DNA of 64,000 nt from Limnohabitans sp. Hippo3 (GTDB taxonomy: Bacteria > Pseudomonadota > Gammaproteobacteria > Burkholderiales > Burkholderiaceae_C): positions 214,571 through 278,570 of the forward strand of contig NZ_NESF01000002.1 of assembly GCF_003063665.1 (NCBI RefSeq), given 5' to 3'. Both the position numbers and the translations under genes were made by a program. The notes under the pieces were generated by a model, which was not told where the DNA came from, did not search any database, and worked only from the letters and a program-made list of their open reading frames with translations. Shown piece after piece: positions 46,417 through 53,650 of this stretch (positions are counted from its first letter, which is position 1; each line of letters opens with the position of its first letter).

Positions 46417-47334
46417 ATGAAAGCCCACACCATCCTCGACACCATCGGCCACACGCCCCATGTGCGCATCCAGCGCCTGTTTGGCACGGGTGCAAATGTC
46501 TGGATCAAATCCGAACGCAGCAACCCGGGCGGCTCGGTCAAGGACCGCATCGCACTGGCCATGGTCGAAGCCGCCGAAAAGTCGGGGGCCTTGAAGCCCG
46601 GCGGCAGCATCGTCGAGCCCACCTCGGGCAACACCGGGATTGGCCTGGCCATGGTAGCCGCCGTGAAAGGCTACAAGCTGGTGCTGGTCATGCCCGACAG
46701 CATGAGCATTGAGCGCCGTCGGCTGATGCTGGCCTATGGCGCCAGCTTTGACCTGACACCGCGCGAAAAAGGCATGAAGGGGGCAATTGCCCGCGCCCAG
46801 GAACTGGTGGCCAGCACCCCCGGTGCCTGGATGCCCCAGCAATTTGAAAACCCCGCCAACATCGACGTGCACGTGCGCACCACCGCGCAGGAAATCCTGA
46901 CCGACTTCCCCGATGGCATCGACGCCCTCATCACCGGCGTGGGCACAGGCGGCCACCTGACGGGCACCGCCCGCGTGCTCAAAGCCAAGTTTCCCCATCT
47001 CAAGGTGTTCGCGGTCGAGCCTGCGGCTTCACCCGTCATCTCAGGCGGCACCCCCGCGCCCCACCCGATTCAAGGCATTGGCGCAGGCTTCATCCCCCAA
47101 AACCTCGACACCTCGTTGCTGGACGGCGTGATCCAGGTCGATGCCGAAGTCGCCCGCGAATACGCCCGCCGCTCGGCCCGTGAAGAGGGCATGCTGGTCG
47201 GCATTTCCTCGGGCGCTACTTTGGCCGCCATTGCCCAAAAACTGCCCGAACTGCCTGCCGGGGCCACCGTATTGGGCTTCAACTACGACACGGGCGAGCG
47301 CTATTTGTCGGTCGAGGGGTTCTTGCCCACCTGA
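46417..47334 (+). CDS. cysK: Cysteine synthase A (O-acetylserine sulfhydrylase)
   Basis: A PLP enzyme making cysteine from O-acetylserine and sulfide. The 305-residue product has the PLP lysine in NPGGSVKDR, the TSGNTG substrate loop, the VGTGGHLTG phosphate loop and VGISSGA. The start is preceded by CAGGAA; the open frame upstream crosses rnpB and is not coding. Confidence 0.94.
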   Translation: MKAHTILDTIGHTPHVRIQRLFGTGANVWIKSERSNPGGSVKDRIALAMVEAAEKSGALKPGGSIVEPTSGNTGIGLAMVAAVKGYKLVLVMPDSMSIERRRLMLAYGASFDLTPREKGMKGAIARAQELVASTPGAWMPQQFENPANIDVHVRTTAQEILTDFPDGIDALITGVGTGGHLTGTARVLKAKFPHLKVFAVEPAASPVISGGTPAPHPIQGIGAGFIPQNLDTSLLDGVIQVDAEVAREYARRSAREEGMLVGISSGATLAAIAQKLPELPAGATVLGFNYDTGERYLSVEGFLPT

Positions 47335-47390
47335 TCGCACGGCGATAATCACCGCTTCTTGCTTGATAACCACAAGCCACAGAGGTTGCC

Positions 47391-49226
47391 ATGATCCGGA
47401 TTTCAGAACTCAAACTCCCTCTCTCGGCCCTGCCAGTCGAGACGCGCCGCGCGGCCGACGCGCCGTCCGAAACCGACGAAGACCGCCTGCCCACGCCGCA
47501 CCCCATCGACGCCCTGCGCCAAATGGCTGCGCAAGCGCTGGGCATCCGCACTGCCGACATCGCCACACTGAACGTTTTCAAACGCAGCTTCGATGCCCGC
47601 AAGGCCGATCTGCGCGCGGTCTACATCGTGGACCTGGCGCTCAACAATGCGCAAACCGAGACAGCGCTGCTGCAGCAGTTTGACAAGCATCCCCACATCC
47701 AGCCCACCCCCGACATGACCTGGCACCCGCCCTGCCAGGCCCCCGCCAATTTTGGTGCAACGCCAGGCGAGCGTCCTGTGGTGGTGGGCTTTGGGCCGTG
47801 CGGTATGTTCGCTGCCCTGGCGCTGGCGCAAATGGGTTTCAAGCCCATCGTGCTGGAGCGTGGCAAGCCCGTGCGTGAACGCACCAAGGACACCTGGGGC
47901 CTGTGGCGCAAAAAGGTGCTCAACCCTGAGAGCAATGTGCAGTTTGGCGAAGGCGGTGCGGGCACCTTCTCTGACGGCAAGCTCTACAGCCAGATCAAGG
48001 ACCCACGCCACCTGGGCCGCAAGGTCATTGATGAATTCGTCCATGCAGGCGCACCCGCCGACATCCTGTACGCCGCACACCCGCACATCGGCACCTTCAA
48101 GCTGGTCAAAGTGGTGGAACACATCCGCGAACAGATCATCGCGTTGGGCGGCGAGATCCGCTTTGAGCAACGCGTGAGCGACGTGCTGCTTTCGCCCGCC
48201 GCTGGTGGCCAGCAACTCACCGGGCTGCAGGTGCAAGACCTGCGCACGGGCGAACACCACACCCTGCACACACGCCACGCCGTCATGGCGCTGGGCCACA
48301 GTTCGCGCGACACCTTTGTCATGCTGCACCGCCGTGGCGTGGCCATGCAGGCCAAGGCGTTTTCCATTGGTGTGCGCATCGAGCACCCGCAAAGCGTGAT
48401 CGACCAGGCCCGCTGGGGCCGCCATGCAGGCCACCCCTTGCTGGGCGCGGCCGATTACAAGCTGGTGCACCACGCGCAAAACGGCCGGGCTGTCTACAGC
48501 TTTTGCATGTGCCCCGGCGGCACCGTGGTGGCCGCCACCAGCGAGCCGGGCCGCGTGGTGACCAACGGCATGAGCCAGTACTCGCGCAACGAACGCAATG
48601 CCAACGCGGGCATGGTGGTGGCCATCGACCCGCCAGATTACCCCTTGGACACCGCCGCCTGGCAGGCCGCCTTTGGCGAGCAAGACGGCACCCAGCTCGC
48701 ACAGGAAGCGCACGCTTTGGCCGCGCAACAACCTCCCCAAGCGCACCCCCTGTCCGGCATCGTGTTGCAACGCCAACTCGAAACCCGCGCCTTCGAAGTG
48801 GGTGGCAGCAACTACGAAGCGCCCGGCCAGCTGGTGGGCGACTTTCTGGCACAGCGCCCCTCCACCACCTGGGGCAGTGTGTTGCCCTCCTACAAACCCG
48901 GCGTGAAACTGACCGACCTGGCCAACGTGCTGCCCGACTACGCGGTGGCCGCGATGCGCGAAGCCTTGCCCGCATTCGGCCGCAAGATCAAGGGCTACGA
49001 CATGGCGGACGCGGTGATGACCGGGGTGGAGACACGCACCTCTTCGCCCCTGCGTATCCCGCGAGGTGACGACCACCAGAGCACCAACACCCGCGGCCTT
49101 TACCCGGCAGGCGAAGGCGCGAGTTATGCGGGCGGCATTTTGTCGGCAGGTGTAGACGGCATCAAGGTGGCCGAGTCATTGGCTCGGGACATCACCGCCG
49201 GATGGAGCCCCAGCGCACAAGCCTGA
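47391..49226 (+). CDS. FAD-dependent oxidoreductase, COG2509 type
   Basis: A 611-residue flavoprotein. After an N-terminal domain of about 120 residues (FKRSFDARKADLRAVYIVDL) comes the dinucleotide loop VVVGFGPCGMFAALALA at about 129-145, then GEGGAGTFSDGKLYSQIKD and the terminal YPAGEGASYAGGILSAGVDG. The family is widespread but its substrate is not established. The stop codon is 2 bases from that of the converging Crp-like gene (TGAGCTCA). Confidence 0.9.
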   Translation: MIRISELKLPLSALPVETRRAADAPSETDEDRLPTPHPIDALRQMAAQALGIRTADIATLNVFKRSFDARKADLRAVYIVDLALNNAQTETALLQQFDKHPHIQPTPDMTWHPPCQAPANFGATPGERPVVVGFGPCGMFAALALAQMGFKPIVLERGKPVRERTKDTWGLWRKKVLNPESNVQFGEGGAGTFSDGKLYSQIKDPRHLGRKVIDEFVHAGAPADILYAAHPHIGTFKLVKVVEHIREQIIALGGEIRFEQRVSDVLLSPAAGGQQLTGLQVQDLRTGEHHTLHTRHAVMALGHSSRDTFVMLHRRGVAMQAKAFSIGVRIEHPQSVIDQARWGRHAGHPLLGAADYKLVHHAQNGRAVYSFCMCPGGTVVAATSEPGRVVTNGMSQYSRNERNANAGMVVAIDPPDYPLDTAAWQAAFGEQDGTQLAQEAHALAAQQPPQAHPLSGIVLQRQLETRAFEVGGSNYEAPGQLVGDFLAQRPSTTWGSVLPSYKPGVKLTDLANVLPDYAVAAMREALPAFGRKIKGYDMADAVMTGVETRTSSPLRIPRGDDHQSTNTRGLYPAGEGASYAGGILSAGVDGIKVAESLARDITAGWSPSAQA

Positions 49227-49228
49227 GC

Positions 49229-49939
49229 TCAGGGCTGGGCAAGCTTCGGATGGGCCATGCGTGCGTGACACGAGCAAGCCCCTGCCGCCAGCTGCTCTGG
49301 GTCGGTGATGCACAAAACGTCGCCATCCAAAACATAAGCGGATGAAGCCAAGACCTCTGGTACAGCCAGGACCGATGCGGCCAGCTGCTGCCGAATGATC
49401 GGCGGCAAGCCCTGCAAACGGATGGTCAACTCGGCGTTGGGCGATTGGGCCAAGCCATACAGCAGCCAACTGGCCAGGTGCTGCGATGGGCTGTGATGCT
49501 GCGCACAAAATGACCACTGGGCCATTTGGCCGATCAGGCTTTGTGCGGCGGCGGCGGCGTGCCACAGCCAGGGCGCAAAACGGTCCGGGTCTTCTTTCAC
49601 CGTCGCCCAGTCGAGGCGGTACGCCCGCCCCGGCGATACGACATGTGCCTGCACAGACGCAGCCGCCGCATCGGGCCAGACGATACAACCATGCCGCCCC
49701 ACCAAGGCCACGGCAGCCGCTGCCGAATGCACCGGCACCAGGCCAATGAGCGCATCCACCGGGAAATAAGCCCAGACACCAGCATCTCCGGCCTCCCGAA
49801 CCAAGGGGCCTGCCTGCAAATACACGAGCGCACGGTTCACATTGCCGACCCTGGGGCCACTGGCCAGCATCAGGGCCAAGGATGAGTTCTCAATCTTTTG
49901 TGTAGACAAATGGGTGCGCTCCGGATGCCTTCTGGGCAT
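49229..49939 (-). CDS. Crp/Fnr-like protein with degenerate helix-turn-helix
   Basis: A 236-residue protein with a cyclic-nucleotide-binding-like beta domain (VYLQAGPLVREAGDAGVWAYFPVDALIGLV) and a C-terminal region that ends like other Crp regulators (GDVLCITDPEQLAAGACSCHARMAH). The helix-turn-helix between them is not recognisable: where relatives have LAxxLGVRRxxVT, it reads LPPIIRQQLAASVLAVPEV. It may no longer bind DNA. The start is uncertain; no ribosome-binding site is visible, and I chose MPRRHPERT from alignment length. It is divergent from the next Crp gene. Confidence 0.65.
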   Translation of the reverse strand: MPRRHPERTHLSTQKIENSSLALMLASGPRVGNVNRALVYLQAGPLVREAGDAGVWAYFPVDALIGLVPVHSAAAAVALVGRHGCIVWPDAAAASVQAHVVSPGRAYRLDWATVKEDPDRFAPWLWHAAAAAQSLIGQMAQWSFCAQHHSPSQHLASWLLYGLAQSPNAELTIRLQGLPPIIRQQLAASVLAVPEVLASSAYVLDGDVLCITDPEQLAAGACSCHARMAHPKLAQP

Positions 49940-50103
49940 TTTGTTGATTTTATGTTCTTTGTCGAACACACAAGCCATTTTTACTGTGATCCACTTGATG
50001 AACGCGCGACATATACTTTGCGAACTCAAAAAATCCTCATTTTTCGCTGGCTTTTTTCAACGCTGGAACACTTTTTGACCACCGTGCAACCGGGTAATTT
50101 TCA

Positions 50104-50784
50104 GTGACGCTCTCGACAAACGGACTCATCTTTCAACTGGCCAGGGAAGATCAGAACCGGGTGCAAAGCATTTGCCAACCGGTGGCACTCAAAGCAGGTC
50201 AGTCACTGGGCCTGCCCTGTGCAGACGGCCATTCAAAAATCTATTTTTTAACCGGTGCCTCGGTCGCACTGCTGGTCGAAAGCCCTGTGCAGCACACACT
50301 GGCTGTGGGCTTGGTCGGATCAGAGGGGGCCATTGGCCTGGGCTCGGTGCTGAGTCCGGTTCCCGGCCGTTTGCGCTGCCGGGTCCAAACCGGTGGCAGC
50401 GCCTGGGCGGCCAACAGCCATGATCTGGCCATGCTGCTGCACCAGCGGCCCGGCATGCTGTGGGTGATTTCTCAATACCTGTGGCAACTGGCCGAGCATG
50501 TGGCCACGATGTCGGCCTCTGTCCAGTTCGATGACATCGGCACCCGATTGGCCCATTGGCTGGTGTTGTCTGCCGAACGCGCGCAAAGCGTCCGCTTGCC
50601 TCTGACCCACGAGCACCTGGCGCAGATGCTCGGTGTTCGACGCGTCAGCATCACTTTGGCTGCCGGTGATCTCAAAACCAAGGGTTTGATCGATTACCAA
50701 AGAGGCGTGGTCAACATCCTGGACATGGCCGGTTTGCGCGAATGTGCACACCCCCAACAGGCCATGCTTTCAGCGCACGTCTGA
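50104..50784 (+). CDS. Crp/Fnr-family transcriptional regulator
   Basis: A 226-residue regulator with an N-terminal effector-like domain (IYFLTGASVALLVE) and a C-terminal winged helix, LTHEHLAQMLGVRRVSITLAAGDLKTKGLI. It has no cysteines placed as in Fnr, and the cAMP-contacting Arg/Ser of Crp are not obvious, so the ligand is unknown. The GTG start lacks a clear ribosome-binding site. It is the first of two tandem plus-strand Crp genes and is divergent from the degenerate one. Confidence 0.82.
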   Translation: MTLSTNGLIFQLAREDQNRVQSICQPVALKAGQSLGLPCADGHSKIYFLTGASVALLVESPVQHTLAVGLVGSEGAIGLGSVLSPVPGRLRCRVQTGGSAWAANSHDLAMLLHQRPGMLWVISQYLWQLAEHVATMSASVQFDDIGTRLAHWLVLSAERAQSVRLPLTHEHLAQMLGVRRVSITLAAGDLKTKGLIDYQRGVVNILDMAGLRECAHPQQAMLSAHV

Positions 50785-50830
50785 CGTGGATCAAGGTTAC
50801 AGAAATTAAATCCCTGATTGGGGATAGTTG

Positions 50831-50846
50831 TGTTCGGTGCCGTACA
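50831..50846. promoter_or_regulatory. Near-palindrome upstream of the second Crp gene
   Basis: TGTTCGGTGCCGTACA is symmetric at 12 of 16 positions and lies 49 bases before the ATG at 50895. It matches the site at 52410-52425 at 12 of 16 bases. It may be an operator for one of the local regulators. Confidence 0.45.
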
Positions 50847-50894
50847 GAAACACTCCGAATATTTGCTAAATTTCATGGGCATCGATTGTAAAAA

Positions 50895-51605
50895 ATGAAA
50901 TTTATGAAAATTAATTACAAATTAAATAAGATTATTGATTTATTACCGTCAGATATTTTCAAGGAGTGGACACCGCATTTGGAGTGGGTTGATTTGAAGC
51001 TGGGGCAGGTGCTCCACGAACCTGGCCGCATCGTGAGTCATTTGCACTTTCCGCTCACCGCCATCGTCTCCTGGATTCGCCTTCTGGAAAACGGCGATGC
51101 CACGCAAGTCGCCATGACCGGCAAGGAAGGGGTCATCGGCGTTTACCTGCTGATGGGCGCGGCGCACACACGCAACCGTGCCGTGGTCCAAAAAGCAGGC
51201 ACCGCTCTGCGCCTGAGGCTCAGCGTGGTGCTGGGCAGCTTCAACCAAGGTAACCCGGTACAACAGCTTTTCTTGCGTTACACACAAACCTTGATCACGC
51301 AAATGTCGCAAGGCGCTGTGTGCCATCGGCACCATACGCTGGAGCGACAACTGTGCAGCATGCTGCTGCTCATGCTGGATAGACAGGACGACGACAGCAT
51401 CGGACTGACGCATGAATCGATGGCCAATCTGTTGGGGGTGCGGCGGGAAGGTGTGACCCAAGCGGCCAAGCGCTTGATGGACGACGGCATCCTCAGCTAC
51501 AGCCGAGGCCGCATCACGGTGCTGAACCGATCGGCGTTGGCACAACGTGCCTGCGAATGCTACGGGGTCATCCGAGACGAAGAACGCCGGTTGCTCACGC
51601 CATGA
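50895..51605 (+). CDS. Crp/Fnr-family transcriptional regulator
   Basis: A 236-residue regulator. The beta domain contains LHEPGRIVSHLHFPLTAIVSWIRLL; the winged helix is LTHESMANLLGVRREGVTQAAKRLMDDGIL, followed by the ACECYGVIRDE tail found in this Crp subgroup. The first 20 residues are unusually AT-rich in codon use (MKFMKINYKLNKIIDLL), unlike the rest, which hints at a recent N-terminal change or transfer. No Fe-S cysteines. It faces the response-regulator gene tail to tail, 26 bases away. Confidence 0.85.
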   Translation: MKFMKINYKLNKIIDLLPSDIFKEWTPHLEWVDLKLGQVLHEPGRIVSHLHFPLTAIVSWIRLLENGDATQVAMTGKEGVIGVYLLMGAAHTRNRAVVQKAGTALRLRLSVVLGSFNQGNPVQQLFLRYTQTLITQMSQGAVCHRHHTLERQLCSMLLLMLDRQDDDSIGLTHESMANLLGVRREGVTQAAKRLMDDGILSYSRGRITVLNRSALAQRACECYGVIRDEERRLLTP

Positions 51606-51631
51606 AAGACGGCAAGCAACCGGTCTGAAGG

Positions 51632-52276
51632 CTAGACCGACACCATCTGATTGCGGATGGCGTAGCGCGTGAGATCGGCCACCTTATGCAAACCGATCTT
51701 GCGCATGATGTTGCGCCGGTGCACCTCGACCGTACTGGGGGCAATCTGCAAGTTGCGGGCGATTTCCTTGGAAGAAAAACCATCGGCAATCAAACGCAGC
51801 ACCTGCTCTTCACGCCCACCCAGATGGCCTTTGACAGTGATGTCACCTGAGCGTGCCTTGCGCACGCTCTCCATCATCTCTGAGGCTGCTGCCTGACACA
51901 GATAGACCCGCCCAGCCGCTGCCGCACGGATCGCAGACATCAACTCGTCCATGCTGCTGGTGGTGGACACATAGGCTTTGGCACCCGCATCCAGAATTTC
52001 GATGATCGAATGGCGATCGGTATCGCTTGAAAAAGCCACCATGTTCTTGGAAGGCTGGTGGTGAGCAATCTGTTGCATCAGCCTCAGGTCTTGCGCATCA
52101 TTGGCCTGCATGCCGATCAACACCACATCAGGGTCCACCTCGTCGCACAAGGCATTTGTCTTCTCGGAATGGTCGGACACCCCCACAACATCCATGTCAT
52201 GGTGTGTTCGTAACACGGCAGCGATGCCCTCAGACACGACTTTGTGTTTGGAAGAAAGCAGGACTCGAATTGACAT
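51632..52276 (-). CDS. LuxR/NarL-type regulator with pseudo-receiver domain
   Basis: A 214-residue protein with the layout of a NarL-type response regulator. The C-terminal LuxR helix-turn-helix is intact (REEQVLRLIADGFSSKEIARNL, TVEVHRRNIMRKIG). The receiver has lost its chemistry: the paired acids are S8-S9, the phosphate-accepting Asp is G55 (DVVLIG) and the conserved Lys is T105. It should act without phosphorylation. No histidine kinase is nearby. GGAGA precedes the ATG used. Confidence 0.87.
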   Translation of the reverse strand: MSIRVLLSSKHKVVSEGIAAVLRTHHDMDVVGVSDHSEKTNALCDEVDPDVVLIGMQANDAQDLRLMQQIAHHQPSKNMVAFSSDTDRHSIIEILDAGAKAYVSTTSSMDELMSAIRAAAAGRVYLCQAAASEMMESVRKARSGDITVKGHLGGREEQVLRLIADGFSSKEIARNLQIAPSTVEVHRRNIMRKIGLHKVADLTRYAIRNQMVSV

Positions 52277-52409
52277 ATCAACGTCTCCAGATAGGGGCAC
52301 CAAGGCCCTTCATTGACCAAGACAAACCACTCACTTCGGGCTCCCCCTGCTTCACAACCATTGCGCTGACGGTTGTTGAAACAGTCTATTCACACCCTGC
52401 TTGACAGTC

Positions 52410-52425
52410 TGTGCGGTACGGCACA
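52410..52425. promoter_or_regulatory. Near-palindrome between small gene and pseudo-receiver regulator
   Basis: TGTGCGGTACGGCACA is symmetric at 14 of 16 positions and lies 134 bases upstream of the ATG at 52276. It resembles the site at 50831. A TTGACA (52401-52406) on the plus strand overlaps its flank. A regulator-binding site is the likeliest explanation. Confidence 0.5.
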
Positions 52426-52462
52426 TATCAAAAATAAACTCAATCAATTTTTAACTTCTGCA

Positions 52463-52750
52463 TCACTGAAGCAAATCACCCCCCAATGAAGCCGGCAACG
52501 CAGTCGTCTGCGTGGCTTTCATTTTTTCGTGCATCACCAACACCTCCTTCAAATGCTCGTGGGCATTGAAGGCGTGGTGCTTGGACAGCTGAGCATGGTG
52601 CAGGGCGGCCTTGAATGCACCCGCCTCGTGGTGTCTGCCAGCCTCCTTGTTGCGCTGATAGGCGTGCAAAAGCTCATCCGATGCACGTCGGTAATGCTCA
52701 CCAATGTGCTCTGCATATGCTTTTTCGAGAATTTGATTTTCCTGTGACAT
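52463..52750 (-). CDS. Small His-rich helical protein, unknown function
   Basis: A 95-residue soluble protein with no family I recognise. The second half is strongly helical and rich in His and Ala (HHEAGAFKAALHHAQLSKHHAFNAHEHLKEVL). AAGGAAACTCG before the ATG at 52750 sets the start at MSQENQ; longer forms are possible. It lies between two LuxR-type regulators on the same strand, so it may be their target or share their control. The His content might bind metal, but there is no defined motif. Confidence 0.72.
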   Translation of the reverse strand: MSQENQILEKAYAEHIGEHYRRASDELLHAYQRNKEAGRHHEAGAFKAALHHAQLSKHHAFNAHEHLKEVLVMHEKMKATQTTALPASLGGDLLQ

Positions 52751-52790
52751 CGAGTTTCCTTGTTCGTTCATTTCAATACATTGCAGACCC

Positions 52791-53426
52791 TCAAAGCAAG
52801 CCATGCTCCTGCATGTAGCGCTGCAGTGACATGCGCCCGGGACAGTTGAGTTTTTGATAGATGTGGTGCAAGTGCAGCTTGGCCGTGCCCTCGCTGATGA
52901 ACAGCTTGCTGGCGATTTTTTTATTGGGCCAGCCCTCGGTGACCATGCGCGCCACCGTCAATTCACGTGGCGTCAACAGCTGTGAGGCATTCGCTTTTTT
53001 CTTTTGCTGTTCCAGCAGAAGCGACATGGTCCTGACCGACAGGTCACGGTCCAGCCACTTGCCACCCTCGTGCACCGACTTGATGCAACGGGTCAAAATT
53101 TGGCGTGATTTTTCTTTCGACACCAAACCCGGAACGTCCAGATCCAGCGCCCGCATGACCTCACCAATCGGTGCGCCCGTGAACACCACAGGGCGTGTGG
53201 GCAAGTTCTGCGCCTTGATTTCTTCGAGCAAGGCCAGGCCATTTCTTTGCGACAAGGACAAGTCCATCACCAGGATGTGGGGCTGAAACTGTTGCAAGGC
53301 CTGCAAGGCCTCATCCCCGTTGCGGACGCAAGACTTGACTGAAAAGTCGGAGGAATCCTGGAAGACATGGGTGAGCCCTTCCAGCATCACAGGATACGGA
53401 TCGGCCAGCACGAGATCGATGCACAT
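52791..53426 (-). CDS. LuxR/NarL-type response regulator, orphan
   Basis: A 211-residue regulator. The receiver keeps one acid of the pair (D9), the phosphate-accepting D55 (ILVMDLSLSQRNG) and K104 (LVSKEKS), so phosphorylation is plausible. The LuxR domain is LTPRELTVARMVTEGWPNKKIASKLF, SEGTAKLHLHHIYQKL. No sensor kinase gene is adjacent. AAAGGA lies before the ATG giving MCIDLVLAD. Its stop is 41 bases from the next gene's start. In the 224 bases upstream (53427-53650) I see no clear promoter or terminator. Confidence 0.88.
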   Translation of the reverse strand: MCIDLVLADPYPVMLEGLTHVFQDSSDFSVKSCVRNGDEALQALQQFQPHILVMDLSLSQRNGLALLEEIKAQNLPTRPVVFTGAPIGEVMRALDLDVPGLVSKEKSRQILTRCIKSVHEGGKWLDRDLSVRTMSLLLEQQKKKANASQLLTPRELTVARMVTEGWPNKKIASKLFISEGTAKLHLHHIYQKLNCPGRMSLQRYMQEHGLL

Positions 53427-53650
53427 GAATGAGATCCTTTTCATTTTTACCAGGCCCAAGGTCCATATCGACCTCTCAAAACCATGACCTGATCGCTGCC
53501 ATCAGAATAGGCCTCAGCGGTTGACTGCGGCATCCTCAGAATTAGTGAGGCGCACTACATCCAAACCAGTAAGCCCACAAAAACCGGTAACACCATCGGC
53601 ATATTTCAATGGCTGATCCGCACATGCGCCCACACACAATGCCTGCAGGC

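Noticed and set aside
51621..51639. CGGTCT/AGACCG stem between converging regulator genes as a terminator
   Set aside because: Only six pairs and no T tract on either strand.
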